NCBI GenBank assembly: GCA_019022495.1
Contig: JAFEKR010000046.1
Span: forward strand, 248,001 to 312,000
Reading direction: 5' to 3'
DNA: 64,000 nucleotides
Origin: Epichloe hybrida
Taxonomy: Eukaryota > Ascomycota > Sordariomycetes > Hypocreales > Clavicipitaceae
The notes beneath the pieces are model-generated. The model worked only from the letters and a program-made list of their open reading frames with translations. It did not search any database and was not told the DNA's origin. The stretch's first letter is position 1. Each line of letters starts with the position of its first letter. Positions 1-12,076 of this stretch are shown piece after piece. The translations under genes were made by a program, and so were the position numbers.

Positions 1-607
1 CTCGATGGCATGCTCCGCCGTAGCCTTGACACAGAAATCAGCCGCTAGCCCTACCACAAACACATCCGTCACGCCGTCTCTCTTCAATCTCCCGGCCAAG
101 CCACTGTCGCTTCCGTGAAAGGGATCATGAAAAGCAGAGTACATCTCCACGCCGGCGTCGACCCCCTTGTCAATCACATGGTCTATCCTCCGGGCATCCA
201 GCTCGGGAACCAGCTCCGCGCCCTTTGTCCCGCGCACGCAGTGGACGGGCCACAGGGTTGCCGTGAAGGACTTTGAAGAATCACGAGGGTGGACGATGCG
301 GGTCGAGGACGTGAAGGGCTTGCAGCCGGGGTGGTTGGTGGCGAAGGAGACGTGGTCGGCGGGGTGCCAGTCTCGCGTGGCGATTTTGAGAGCGAACGGG
401 AGGGTGAGGAGCGTGTTGATGGGGGAGGCGATGGTGCGGCCTTGGGGGACGGCGAGGGAGCCATTCTAGTTGTTTTTTTTTGTTAGGAGCGTCCGTCCTT
501 TTTTGTTAGGAGCGAAAGGGAGGAGGGGGGGATATTGTTCGTACGGGCGGGCAGAAGTCTTCTTGGAAATCGACGATTATGAGGGCAGGCTTGAAGGGGG
601 TTGCCAT
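1..607 (-). CDS. PNC1: Nicotinamidase (Pnc1-like), 3' end beyond window
   Basis: Hydrolyses nicotinamide to nicotinic acid in NAD+ salvage. Exons are 607-545 and 465-<1; the 79-nt intron (544-466) starts GTACGA and ends CTAG. The start is the ATG at 607, giving MATPFKPALIIVDFQEDFCPP, the classic N-terminal strand with the catalytic Asp. After splicing it runs into NGSLAVPQG. Further on come TRDWHPADHVSF (metal-binding Asp and His), WPVHCVRGTKGAEL, and near the window edge DVFVVGLAADFCVKATAEHA with the nucleophilic Cys. All isochorismatase-fold signatures are present, so the enzyme should be active. Only the C-terminal part is cut off by the window start. The upstream in-frame ATG at 715 would add 36 unconserved residues and was not chosen. 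Confidence 0.93.
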
Positions 608-1365
608 TTTCAAGGGGAGGGAGGGTATTGAGAGGGAATGAGATGACAGGGCGATGTTGTTGCTGTCGTGGTGTAAGTCTGCGGCGAATTCGGCGGATGT
701 GACGTAGTTGTTCACGTATGGCTCTGTGAGATTCGAAGTGCGCTGCTTCTACAATGTGCTTTTTTTTTTTCGGATATTATAAGGTTCTTCTATAATATTT
801 TGGAAAACACATGTCCTTGTTCTATTTTTCGTATTCGTCATTTCTGCGTGCAAAAGTCATTACTACTGCTGAGGGCGATTCGTCTGGGCCTGCCTGGGTC
901 ACGTGCGCGAGAGGAGGACGCCGAGGAAGCATAATGGAGTCTTTTCCCCCGCAACGAGGTCGCGGATGCGGACGAGCACGTGAGGCCGAGTAGACGACGA
1001 CAAAGGTTCACGTCCCGTCCGGAAAGGACCAGAGCTCTGCCGCGACGGCGAATCCCTGGAGAACCCATCCGGCAGTGCTCATTTCCGTTTCATTTCTCTA
1101 GCGATGGATGCCGTCGTTACTGCGTCGTGGCCTGTATTCGGCGTGAGTTGCTTCCTCGCGTCACACGGCAGACACGCGGCTTGCACATGGCTACGTCAAA
1201 GAGGGGAAGCGAAAACAATAAGAACGAGACCTCTAGAAGGGTGAGTGAGTGAGAGGGAAATTCGAACCGACGCGTCCCTTCAAAGAAGATGATGATGAGG
1301 AACGATCGATGTGGCCAAAAAAATAAACTCAGGAACACTTGGCAATTGTCATCGTTTATAGGAAA
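608..1365. other. Intergenic, nicotinamidase promoter side
   Basis: No convincing gene. Short open frames on both strands overlap each other and lack recognisable motifs. There is a T-run near 760 and a GA-rich stretch near 1240-1260. The left part should hold the promoter and 5' UTR of the nicotinamidase gene. Confidence 0.5.
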
Positions 1366-1450
1366 AGCCCGATGCGGGGGTCGAACCCGCAACCTTGAGA
1401 TTTCGTGTACTCGTAAGAGTCTCACGCTCTACCGATTGAGCTAACCGGGC
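1366..1450 (-). tRNA. tRNA-Lys(CTT) with a short intron
   Basis: Read on the minus strand, a cloverleaf is clear. The acceptor GCCCGGT pairs with ATCGGGC. The A box is TAGCTCAATCGGTAGAGCG, the anticodon stem TGAGA/TCTCA, and the T arm GCGGGTTCGACCCCCGC. The anticodon loop reads CTCTTA, followed by 12 extra nt (CGAGTACACGAA) before the last loop A. This is the canonical position 37/38 for a eukaryotic tRNA intron. CTT decodes AAG (Lys). The discriminator base is T, as I remember for fungal tRNA-Lys(CTT). A four-T run directly after the 3' end is the likely Pol III terminator. Confidence 0.96.
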
Positions 1451-2009
1451 CGGAGGAGGGATGCCTCGACCGGAAGTGTCCTGGTTTGTTGAGGGGTAGG
1501 ACCTTATTATGCTATATACATGTCCACTGCTGCAAATTTTCTTTGTTTTCCTACGGATGGATGCACGTGAGGTGACCGGCAGGGTATGTGGGACAGGTTG
1601 ACGACCTCCTCATTCGCTGGTAATTGAGTCAAAGTCATTGCTTAGCGTCAGATGAGGAAAATGTCTCCAGTCTAGGCATGAGATGCTGTGTTGGCTACGC
1701 TTTTTTGGACTACAGCTGATATTCAAGCATGAAGCAGCCTCCCAGCTATCCACGCATAACATTAAAATCTGCCATGCCATGACAAACATGCAGCGACTGC
1801 AAAAGGGAAAAAAAAAACCCCCTTCAAAAGATGAAGAATCCAACATGACGATGGAATCGCTAAGCTCCTTGCTTTCGTCACGCCCACTTGCGACGACGAA
1901 TTATCCGCTTTGGTTTTCTCACGCGCGCTCGATTCGGTCTCATCGCAGCAGCTCTAAGGGTTTCATGTCCCCGTTAGCCATGCAAACACCCCTCAGATCT
2001 GGCGGCACA
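1451..2009. other. Intergenic
   Basis: Nothing recognisable. Small open frames at 1610-1846 (-) and 1683-2030 (+) overlap in antisense and carry no motif. The stretch holds the tRNA 5' flank. Confidence 0.4.
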
Positions 2010-2729
2010 TCAACCGTACCGATGATATAGCTCCAAGCTACTTGACCCATCGCCCAGTCCACTCAATCCAGCATCTTCCAGCTGGTGGTGCAAGGCTGCG
2101 TGGCGAGCCGACACAGACAAGCGCATGCACCCATCATTCAGCAGTGATCGATTAGAGGAAAACGTCGACGAAACGGCCGATGATGCGGTTGACCGGGAGG
2201 ACCACGAGTCTAGAGACAAGGCCTCGTGAACATTAGGATCCGTGCCGTCATCGGCGGCACTGGCTGAGACGTCAGGCAGTTGACAAGACTCTTCACAGTT
2301 AATCTGCAACCAGTCGGGGCTTGACGGCGCTGTGTTGGCAGCCGTCGGGGCAGCCGTCGGGGTCGCCGCGATTGGCAAACATTCTCGCTTGTCAAGTTGC
2401 ACCGCCGGCCAGGTTGTGTGAAGGTGCTGGCAAGAGGATTGCTCCTTGGGGGCGCCGACTAAGCATTTCTCCATGTCATTCTCATCATTCAGATATGACT
2501 GAAGCGAGAAGGATACCCCAAGTGGTGATGACGACGCAAGACTTGTTTGGATTGAAGGCAAGGGAAAGGGTGTTTGTACCCATGGCTCAAAATCCCCAAT
2601 TTCATCAGCAGCCAGTGTTTCTCGAGGCACAAGCGGTAACAAAGGAGGCTTTGCAGAAGTTGGAGCATGTGCAGTCTGGACATCTTCTTCAGGATACCTG
2701 CCAGAGCTGTTGAATCGCGGCCACGATGG
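2010..2729 (-). CDS. Hypothetical Ser-rich protein, 5' end unresolved
   Basis: I do not recognise this protein. The minus frame is open from 2729 down to the stop at 2010-2012. Composition looks coding: rich in Ser, Asp, Glu, Pro and Leu, with a Thr/Ala/Pro stretch (ATPTAAPTAAN) and a Ser-rich C-terminal third ending SSSLELYHRYG. There is no ATG at the head of the frame, and the codon at 2642 is TTG. An upstream exon is therefore needed. One possibility is the ATG at about 2750 (MLTIVAAIQQLWQ) joined through a GTATCC donor near 2700, but the available acceptor is poor. No transmembrane segment or known domain is visible. Confidence 0.45.
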   Translation of the reverse strand, partial: PSWPRFNSSGRYPEEDVQTAHAPTSAKPPLLPLVPRETLAADEIGDFEPWVQTPFPLPSIQTSLASSSPLGVSFSLQSYLNDENDMEKCLVGAPKEQSSCQHLHTTWPAVQLDKRECLPIAATPTAAPTAANTAPSSPDWLQINCEESCQLPDVSASAADDGTDPNVHEALSLDSWSSRSTASSAVSSTFSSNRSLLNDGCMRLSVSARHAALHHQLEDAGLSGLGDGSSSLELYHRYG

Positions 2730-5107
2730 TTAACATCTCATGAGTGTTTCGGCGCGAACAAGCAACGACGAACCTCTTGTCATGACTTCCTTTCACTGGC
2801 CGGTTTTCACTCTTGTCTCCAGATGGCATTTTTGGTAATCTCCCTTGTCCGAAGCCTTGTGCCCCCCAAAAAAGCGAATGCGTATAGTAAGGAGAACTTT
2901 GAGACGAATACCAAGAGTCTCGACTTGGTTAAGGTGAAGATATCAAGGTGCCAACTGTGCTGGCCGGGCAAACAACTTGTTGTTGAGCGCACCTCAAGCT
3001 GCTTGATTGGGTAGCCAGGGCATTTAGAAATCCTGGGTGGTTTTTTGCAACGTTCTCGGTGCTGCTTTTAAACCTTGTCGTATCGCATCCCAGGTGGAGA
3101 TCCCACTCTCCGAAAATAATGAGAGACTCTGAGGACGCAACAGGAAAGGGTTGGTGTATCGCGCCTGCGCGATATGCGAAGTAACCACATCACCGGGTCC
3201 TCAAGTGCGAGCATGTCACTCCTCACTTGTCATATCCTTTCATCTCCAACCAGGTGATGTGCCCAGCACTCCTCAACCGACCGCGGGGAGGTGAAATCCA
3301 TCAGCCGCACCAGGATCGGGAAGAAGCGATGAGAGTCGAGAGTCATCTGCACCAAACCCAACCACACCTTCCTGCTCCTGGGAGGTAGATGCAACAAGAA
3401 AGGCGTCCGCTGCCTTGTGAGCCCGCGGGTCAAGCGTGGACGCCTTTTCCATTGTGCCGGGTCAGCGAGCCAGGCCCTGAGCGAAAGACAGGGCAGGGCA
3501 GAGCAGAGCAACAAGAGACTGGTCAAAATGCTGCAGGACCGTCGTCTGCAAACCGGGGATGCTCCATTGCCTTGCTGGGGCAGTTGCAGACGCCATGCGG
3601 CGCGAGGTCTCTGGATTCCTTGCACTGCCGGGGATTACAGAACATCTTTGGCGTATCCGCAAAGCCTTGTTGTCTCGCGGCTGCAGGACCGACATGCGCC
3701 TCCTTTGTTTTCTCTTTAAAAAAAAATTGCCGAGAGGTGTGTGGATGGACTCCACAAGTCAGAATCACACCCTGATCCTTATTTCTAGTGTTCCAGGTGG
3801 TCGGGACACACGCCGTTGGCTCTGGTCCCCCTCTCGACGAACATGGCGAGCACGTACGGTTTGCGAGCTCCCAGATCCCCGGGTCCATGGTGTCAGTGTC
3901 AGGCTTGGCCTGGTCGTCCGGGATCCGTCTTTGCCAACAGGCTGGCTCCATGCGAACTGCGCCCTTGCCCTTGCCCTGGGAAGAGGCAAGGAGTTCGCAT
4001 CTCTCCAAGAGTTCCAAGGTCACGCTATTATCCACGCCCAACGACGAATGTCCTCGATTGATAGGGTTCTCATTGCACCGATGTTACAGAGCAACGCGAT
4101 ATGATCCTCGATAGGGAACAGTAAACACAGCCTCAACATGGCATGAGATTTCCGCGACACAGCATGAGGGCAAGGAAGGATGGCTGCCTGCAATAGGTCG
4201 TATGTGCCCCGTGGGCGTTGGGTTAAATGCAAACACTAACTGATAAGTCGCCTGCAAAATCATCGCTGCTTGAAGATCAGGTTTCCATTAGTCATTTGAT
4301 CTCCTTGTCCAGTGTTGAATTGGCTTACCTAGACTTGAAATTCAAGAATGTACAATAATGAACCGAGCCTTTTCCAACCCAAGTAGTAAACGATGTGTCG
4401 ATATGTCGACTGAGATGGACCAAGAATAGCCAATTCATGGGCTTGACAACACGTCGTCACAGTCTACGTATTATGATGCTCGTTAAGATTTGTGTTTTTC
4501 GTCTTCATGTGTCTTGTTCTATCTGTTGATTATGGCACATGGCTTATTCCTGAGCAATGACCTCGACTGTAGATATTGTTCAGGGTCATGCTAGCTGCCG
4601 CCGGCCGGTCTCCCGGCTAGTGGCTGCCTACTGTGCTGGTTTCTTGTCCTCACCCCGTCAGCACCCGGGCAGTGTCAAATTGCTGCTGTCAAGTTGTCGT
4701 TGTAGCGAGGTTATGGCGAGGTTGTGGCGAAACAGCACCAATTGGCAACTGAACTGAGCGCAGTCGGGGCCCAAATTTCCAGAATCGGCGGGGCCCGTAG
4801 CGGGTCGGCAGAGGACGTTTCAGCGTTCATCAGCAGATACATACCGTTCGTTGGCTCGTCGTCGTCGCGCGGCCACGGCCACGGCCAACCAGGTTTGCGT
4901 ACTCATACTCGGCAAGGCCGGCAAGGGCGGGAACGACGTCATTCAAAAAAAGGGCCCGACGCGATAACAAGCTATGTAATCCGTACACTCTTAAAACCAA
5001 GCTCTGCCCCCTCCATAGTATTGCCTACAAAATTCTGGCCTTGAGCTCCTACGTCGTTTCGTTGTGTCAAGTCATTGCCCACGCGACAGCGCAATACACT
5101 GATAGCA
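2730..5107. other. Long intergenic stretch with conflicting open frames
   Basis: Open frames of 130-181 codons occur on both strands at 3230-4104 (for example 3523-4041 on minus and 3559-4104 on plus). They lie over each other and neither shows a domain, signal peptide or believable splice structure. I regard them as chance frames in GC-richer DNA. The last 500 bp should contain the MIR1 promoter. No RNA gene was recognised. Confidence 0.4.
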
Positions 5108-6150
5108 ATGGCGTCCAAAGGCAATGAGCTGCCAAACTTCACCATCAGCGACTATGTGAAATTCTTCGCAGCCGGCGCACTGGCTGCCACGTCGACGCAT
5201 GCGGTAGGCTCCGCCTTCATCATTCCTCTTGTCGCCGCGTGATACTTGGACTCGCCGGCGACTTGATCCCCTGATACTGATTAATCCTGTGTCTGCAGGC
5301 CGCAACGCCAATTGACGTCGTCAAGACGAGAATTCAGGTTGATGATGCCATGAAAGGTCTCAACATGGTAAAGGCCACGCGAACAATCGTGGCAAATGAA
5401 GGCACATCGGCCTTGCTGACAGGTTTTGGCCCTACAGCCGTGGGCTACTTGGTTCAGGGCGGTGCCAAGTTCGCCGGCTACGAATATTTCAAGAAGCAGT
5501 ATATTTCTCTCGTCGGTGGTCCAGAAAAGGCCGTCAACAGTCGCATGGCTGTTTACCTGGGTGCTAGTGCGACGGCGGAATTTTTCGCCGACATGCTGCT
5601 CTGTCCTTTAGAGGCAACCCGAATTCGTCTGGTATCACAACGAGGATATGCCAAGGGTCTGACGTCTGGATTCATGCGAATGGCTCGGGAGGAAGGCTTT
5701 CGCGGCTTCTACTCAGGATTCGTGCCCCTTTTATTCAAGCAAGTGCCTTTCGCCGTAGGACAGTTCTCGGTTCATGAAGCTGCCAACGAAATCATCTTCC
5801 GAGCAATGGGACCTGAACGAAAGGCCAAGCTTACCAGCCTAGAGTCGACGGGTGTTGAGCTGACATCTGGCTTGGCCGCTGGTGCAGCGGCAGCTGTGTT
5901 ATCGCACCCTGCTGACACGTTGCTTTCCGCCATCAACAAGGGAGCCGGAGATGTAAGCCAGAGCGCCACAAGCAGAATGTTCCAGCTTGCCAAAGAATTT
6001 GGCCCCAAACGTCTGCTTCTGACAGGTCTTGGTCCCCGTCTTGTCATGACCTGCGCTTTGGTGTCTGGCCAATTCGTCATTTATGCCAAGTGCAAAGAGT
6101 TGACTGGCGCTCCGCCGGGAATCGAGATTCACAAGGAGCAGGCACTGTAG
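5108..6150 (+). CDS. MIR1: Mitochondrial phosphate carrier (Mir1 type)
   Basis: Imports inorganic phosphate into the mitochondrial matrix for ATP synthesis. Exons are 5108-5203 and 5299-6150; the intron starts GTAGGC and ends CTGCAG. The protein has 315 residues, as usual for the SLC25 family. Three carrier repeats are visible. Repeat 1 has TPIDVVKTRIQ, the PX[DE]XX[KR] signature, just after the splice. Repeat 2 has CPLEATRIRLVSQ. Repeat 3 has HPADTLLSAINK. The GFGPTAVGY and GFYSGFVPLLFKQVPF segments and the C-terminal PPGIEIHKEQ agree with the yeast Mir1 type rather than with generic carriers. The start ATG gives MASKGNELPNFTISDYVKF, matching the short N-terminus of Mir1. Confidence 0.96.
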
Positions 6151-7349
6151 AAAGCTGTCGCCCACGTGACTTTGGCTGTGGCACAAACGGTGACAAGGGC
6201 AATGATTGGTCGGTAGTTGATGGTAGTTCATGGTAGTTCAGCGTGTACTTGTATCTGCGTGCTCACGTACATAGCCATGAGATGTGGTACTGGGAACGGC
6301 TGTTCCAGATGAAGATGCATTGCAGGAGTAACGGTGTCTCGACGGTCTTCTTGGAATTGAGTCGGATTCTAATCATCAACGTCCGGGATTGATCGAGGAA
6401 GGGTAATAATGAATGAATGGAATGGAATGATAAGGAATGCGTGCCCTCTGGCAGGCGTTTTCTGACGTGAGACTGGCGCATTGCCAAGGAGTACATGTAC
6501 ATGTACAATCAAGTTGGGAATATACATACATGTACAGTAGGTGAGGGAAGGGGCTGCCTGCCTGTGAGGGAGCGTGCACACGTAATATCAATCCGTCCCT
6601 TGACCTCCTGAGACAACGGAGTACGGAGTACATGTGCTGTCCCCACTTTTTGTACTAATTAGTAAGGCTTCGACGTTGGGAGGCACATACTCCGTACGGC
6701 ACGGATTAAAAGGGATAATAACAGCAGGCCCGGTGGCGCTGGGCTTGGTCCCTCCAGTATTCTCCTAATACTCCATACTCACTAGTGGTCATCCGTGGCC
6801 CGTGGGCAGGCGGCACCAGGCAGGAGGCACCAGGCAGGCGGCACCAGGCTGAGGAGTTCCGTCTGCTTCTCGATCCACCGGCCGCGGCGAGGCCACGACA
6901 CCTCGCTCAACCAACCGTCTCGTCTAGCCTTTCCTGTTCGATTTCTTCCCAACGATTCAACCTCCTCAGCCGTCCACGCTCATTGTCATCAACCCGGCCG
7001 GGGGAACACACCTGTATCGAGGCTCACGGCGCTTCTCAGTTCGAATACTCCGAATACTCCTCCAAGTATGTCCCTCTCTGTGCCATCGTTCCGTCGACGC
7101 CATAACCTTTGACTGCCACAGCTACTTCCCGTATCCAGTGGATAGATCGCCAGTTGGCCGTCGTCGCGCAGCTCGTCACATGCGACTTTCAGCTTTGGCT
7201 AACTGGATCATCACAGGCATTCATTACCTTCTATCAAAGATCCCCTGTCGACATCTTAGATGTGTTAGATTCGATTGACTTGCGATTTCTCTCCTCCTCC
7301 TTTTCTGGCTTTCTCCACGATCACCATCTTGCCACCTCGACTCTTCAAA
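6151..7349. other. Intergenic: KEX2 promoter and long 5' leader
   Basis: No gene. It contains overlapping GTACAT/ATGTAC repeats at about 6483-6540, two TACGGAGTA/TACTCCGTA motifs (about 6622-6630 and 6688-6696) and three GGCACCAGGCAGG-like direct repeats at 6808-6850. Pyrimidine-rich DNA just before the kexin ATG is typical of filamentous fungal 5' UTRs. Confidence 0.5.
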
Positions 7350-9957
7350 ATGAAAGCTGCGTCTTGGGCCGTTGTCTTTGGCCTGGCCGCACTGTCCTGT
7401 GCTGGCCATGTTTCTCGAGACTACCATAATCATGACTACTACGTCTTGCACATCGATGCCCGTGCGACACCAGAACAGGTCGGCTCGCGCGTTGGGATGG
7501 CACATGAGGGACCACTGGACGGCCTGCCCGACCATTACGTTTTCAGATCACGCAAAGCCGAACATGACATCGTCAAGAGGCACTTGCTGGAACGAAGGAA
7601 GAGGAAACGCGACACCGGTGAAGCCGACGTTCTTGACAGCGTTCTATTATCCTCAAAACAGGAAGCAAGACAACACCTGCACAAACGGGTCATTCCACCA
7701 CCTCCGGGGGGGTTCATATCACGCCGCGCTGATGGTCCCCATGTAGCTTCTGCCGTGAAGCACCACGAATATGTGATGAAGCAGCTCGACATCAAGGACC
7801 CACTCTACAAGAGACAGTGGCATCTGTATAACACCGTCCAGCTTGGTCACGATGTGAATGTGACGGGTGTCTGGTTGGAGGGCATCACAGGAAAAAACGC
7901 AACAGTCGCCATCATTGATGACGGTCTAGACATGAACAGCCTTGACCTCAAAGACAACTACTTTGCCGAAGGATCGTATGATTTCAACGATGGCAATGCC
8001 GTACCTGCTCCTAAACTCTCAGATGATCGCCACGGCACTCGATGTGCCGGCGAGGTTGCGGCCGTTCGAAATGATATCTGTGGACTCGGCGTTGCTTATG
8101 AATCCAAGATTGCTGGAATTCGAATCCTCAGTAAGCCCATCAGCGATGCTGATGAAGCGGAAGCTATGATGTACAAGTACGACAAGAACCAGATTTACTC
8201 ATGTTCATGGGGACCGCGTGATGACGGTCGCACAATGGAGGCACCCGGTGTACTGATCAGGAGAGCTATGCTCAAGTCGATCCAGGAGGGTCGCGATGGG
8301 CTAGGTTCGATCTACGTCTTTGCGAGCGGTAACGGTGCCGCCAGCGATGATAATTGCAACTTTGATGGCTACACTAATTCGATATTCAGCATCACCGTCG
8401 GCGCTGTCGACAGAGCTGGCCAGCATCCCTACTACTCCGAACATTGCTCCGCTCAGTTAGTCGTCACGTATAGCAGTGGCAGTGGTGATTCCATCGTATG
8501 TACAACATCACTCTGGCCTTACCATTTGCCTTTGCGTCTTTTTAACACCATGTAGCACACGACCGACGTTGGGGAGAACCAGTGCGCCTCCGGGCATGGA
8601 GGTACTTCGGCCGCGGCGCCCCTTGCCGCTGGTATTTTTGCCCTGGTATTGGAGGTTCGACCCGATCTTGGTTGGCGAGACATGCAATACCTCGCCATGG
8701 ATACGGCCAAGCCCGTCGCTGACGAGCACGCTGGCTGGCAACAAACTGCCATTGGCAAGCAATTCAGTCATGTTTTCGGCTACGGCAAGATTGACTCATA
8801 TGACCTTGTACAAAAAGCCAAGACGTGGAAGAAGGTCAAGCCTCAGGCATGGTTCTTTTCGCCTTGGCTACACGTCAAGACGGGAATCCCAGAGGGAGAC
8901 CATGGTTTAATCGTGAGCTTCGACGTGACTGAAGACATGCTCAGCAAGGCCAACCTTGAGCGACTGGAGCATGTGACAGTCACGATGAATGTGAACCACA
9001 CCCGGCGTGGTGACATCAGTGTCGACTTGGTCAGCCCTGCCAACGTGGTCAGCCACATTGCCACTGCCCGCAAAGATGACAATAAAAACGCCGGCTATGT
9101 CGATTGGACATTCATGACGGTGGCTCATTGGTAAGTTGTGCTGAGTCTGATTTATTTTTTCCTCCCTCGACATGATGCCCGGTTCTAATGTGATTTGCAG
9201 GGGTGAGAAGGGAGTTGGGAAATGGACACTAGTGGTCAGAGATACCAATGAGAACGAACATTCAGGCACCTTTATCGACTGGCACCTGAAGCTATGGGGT
9301 GAGGCTCGTGACGCAAGCAAGGCGACCAAGCTGCCATTGCCCACCGAGCAGGATGATGATGACCACGACAAGATTGAGACAATTTCCGCACCTGCAACCA
9401 CCTCAACAGTTGGAATTCCATCGGGAGTGGCCAATACGCCCATCGACGAGCCCACCGATCATCCCTGGAGGCCAACCAAGCCTACTTGGACACCAGTGGA
9501 CACGCCTACCACGCCGGGGGCTTCAACCTCGGCAACATCCACAGCTCCATCGTCCTGGATCAACAAGTTCCCCACATTTGCATCTTCGAAGAAGGTGTGG
9601 ATTACTGGGGCTGCCAGCCTCATTGGTGTGTTCTGCCTCGGAATTGGCATCTACATATGGGTTGCCCGTCGTCGCCGTCTCCGCAACAATACTCGCAACA
9701 ACTATGAATTTGAGCTCCTCGACGAGGAAGATGGTGACGGTTTAAATAATGGCGAGAAGGCGGCCGGCGGCCGCCGTACCCGCGGCGGAGAGCTCTATGA
9801 CGCTTTCGCCGGTGGAAGCGAGGATGAGGAAGAATTTGACGAATACAAAGAGGACGATGGAGACGATCAGTATGTCGTGAGCGAGGAGAGTGACGGAGAG
9901 GATAACTCGGGAAATGCAGAGACGAAGCTACTAGCTGGAGGGGAACAGCGATCATAA
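7350..9957 (+). CDS. KEX2: Kexin, Golgi proprotein-processing serine protease
   Basis: Type I membrane subtilase of the late Golgi that cleaves after Lys-Arg. Exons are 7350-8495, 8556-9130 and 9201-9957; the product has 825 residues. A signal peptide (about 1-19) is followed by a prodomain; the likely autoprocessing site is HLHKR/VIPPPP at 112-113. The catalytic residues are Asp190 in IIDDGLD, His228 in DDRHGT, oxyanion Asn328 in ASGNGA and Ser400 in GHGGTSAAAP, the last created right after the first splice. The P/Homo B domain follows (about 460-620, including MNVNHTRRGDISVDLVSP). Next come a Ser/Thr/Pro-rich stalk, a transmembrane helix (ASLIGVFCLGIGIYIWVA) and an acidic cytosolic tail. 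Nothing is missing. Confidence 0.97.
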
Positions 9958-10797
9958 GGGCAAGTTGGCGTTGGGGGGGGGCATTACGCAAAGGAACCTG
10001 AACTTGAGCGAATTTGTTGATCAGGTGTAGCCACGGCGTGCTCATTCGTTTTGGGATACCGCGCTGTTTCGTCAAGTGCTTAATTCAGTATGCATGGGGT
10101 TCAAGGAGTTTTCTCGTACACTGCATCAGCATCGTTGTCCGCTTAACATATGAATACATTTGTCTTGCCGGACAATCATTGATGGCGACATGCCTACATG
10201 GGCAATCAATGTGTGAATTTTGAACAAGGTTGTCGTCTGCTTAGATCTACCAGCGTGGACGCGCAAGCAGGTCAAGAGCCAAGCAGGGCTTGTTTTCCAC
10301 GAGGAGTACCGTGGTGAATTGCTGAGCCTCGTCAAGGTTGTTGATGATATCGTCACGACAAGATGTTTGTTCGAGCACGGGCCCACTCAGAATAAAGTCG
10401 TGCGAAGCCGCGCACAACAATGTACTGCTCCCCTTTGATCAAACTACTGAACGACTTGCATGAACCATTGGCAGTGTCCTGAAACATGACAAAAAGTCAT
10501 TCAGAGGGAGAGGGGCAAGTAATGCTTTACGGGCAACATGAAGTGAGGGCGGTCGATCCCCTGCTGACTGGACGGACGACTTGCAGCAATTTTATGCACG
10601 GTCAACTGCCACGACTTTGATCAAGTTTCTAAATTCAAGAGGGGGGCATGCTCGCCAACGCCACTAGTTTGAGGAGAGAAAAAAACGACGGGACCAAATC
10701 GAGTTGTTGCGAAAAGCGCCCACCGTCCAGCCTTGTCGGTAGGCGACTTTTTATACAATGTTCTGCTCCTCCTGCTGCCCAACCCGCCCGCGGCTTG
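9958..10797. other. 3' intergenic between convergent KEX2 and SNX4
   Basis: No gene seen. The stretch holds the 3' UTRs and polyadenylation regions of two convergent genes. There is a G-run at 9972-9979 and an A-run near 10679-10684. Confidence 0.5.
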
Positions 10798-11964
10798 CTA
10801 GGCTAGGCCCTCCTTGTCCATGTCCTCGACGTACCTCTCCCATACGTCAATGACGTCGCCGTAAAACAAAACGTGGGCGTCCGCAAGACCGCCCAGCTGC
10901 GTCTTGAACTCGGCCTTTTTGATCCTCTCGAAATCGGCCACCTCGCGGACGACCTCGTCGTCGAACATGTCGCTCGTGGCTCTGGCCCGCTCCACCTCGT
11001 TTGTGAGTTCCTCGACGCGGAGCTCTAGCTTGCGCTGACGCTCGCGACGGGCCTGCTCGTGGTCCACGCCCCGCACGTCCTCTATCTTGGCGCGGATGAA
11101 GGATCCTGCGCCAGAAGAGGCGTATCCTGATTGGAGGGAGTCGCGTTCCGTGGTCGACTTGTTGAGGTACTCTGTGAGTTGCTCGTAGTCGAGCTGCTTT
11201 TGCTCCCGCGCGCGCAGGAGGTTCTTGAGGCTTAGGGAGTAGGCTTGCATGTCGCGGAGGGAGCCTAGGTAGTCTGTGTCGGTGACGTCGCGCAGCTGGT
11301 GCAGGTGCTGGGCTGTGTCCTCGATGGAGGCGGCGAAGGCGTGGACGGCCGGCTCGACGCCGGGCTCCAGGGTGATGAGTTTTTGAAACTGTTCCGCTAG
11401 GTCCTTCAGGTCGGTTTCGAGATCGGTTTCGCGCCGGACCACCCGCGCGACGACCTTTTCAATGTGGCCTAGGTCCTCGTCGAGCTTGTCCGACTTCTCC
11501 TTGACTTCGAGAAAGCGGCGGTCCGGCTTGTGCAGCTTGGTGAAGGCGTTGATGAAGGTGTCGGCGAAGTTGTCGAAGACGCCGCTGGAGCCGCTGGGGT
11601 CCGAGGACAAGCTGGCCCTGGCGCTGCGGCTGCGCATCGTGGCGTTCCAGTCGGGGCTCTCGAGGAAGCTGTGAAGGATCGGGGCGCGGCGGAGGATCGG
11701 GTGGAGGGAGAGGCGGGCCAGGAAGCGCTGGAAGGAATGGGCTCGTCGGGAGGTGAAGTCGGGGCCGAAGCGGTCGCCTCGCACGTATTCCATGCGCTGC
11801 TTGTCGGGCAGGGGGGGCACCGCCGTCGCGGGATAGTCCCGCATGAGTTGTTTGTAGAGGAAGACAAAGTCTGTGAAGCGGCGGCGGATGGTGGTGGTTT
11901 CTTTCTGGAAGGACTGGAAGGTGGACTTTTTGCCATGGTCAGAATCAGCTTGCTTCAGTGAAAC

Positions 11965-12041
<77 letters not shown>

Positions 12042-12043
12042 TA

Positions 12044-12076
<33 letters not shown>

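Noticed and set aside
1240..1290. Second tRNA suggested by AATTCGAACC
   Set aside because: No acceptor or anticodon stem pairs around it.
3523..4104. Overlapping 172- and 181-codon frames on opposite strands
   Set aside because: Mutually antisense, no motif, no splice logic, even composition expected of GC-rich chance frames.
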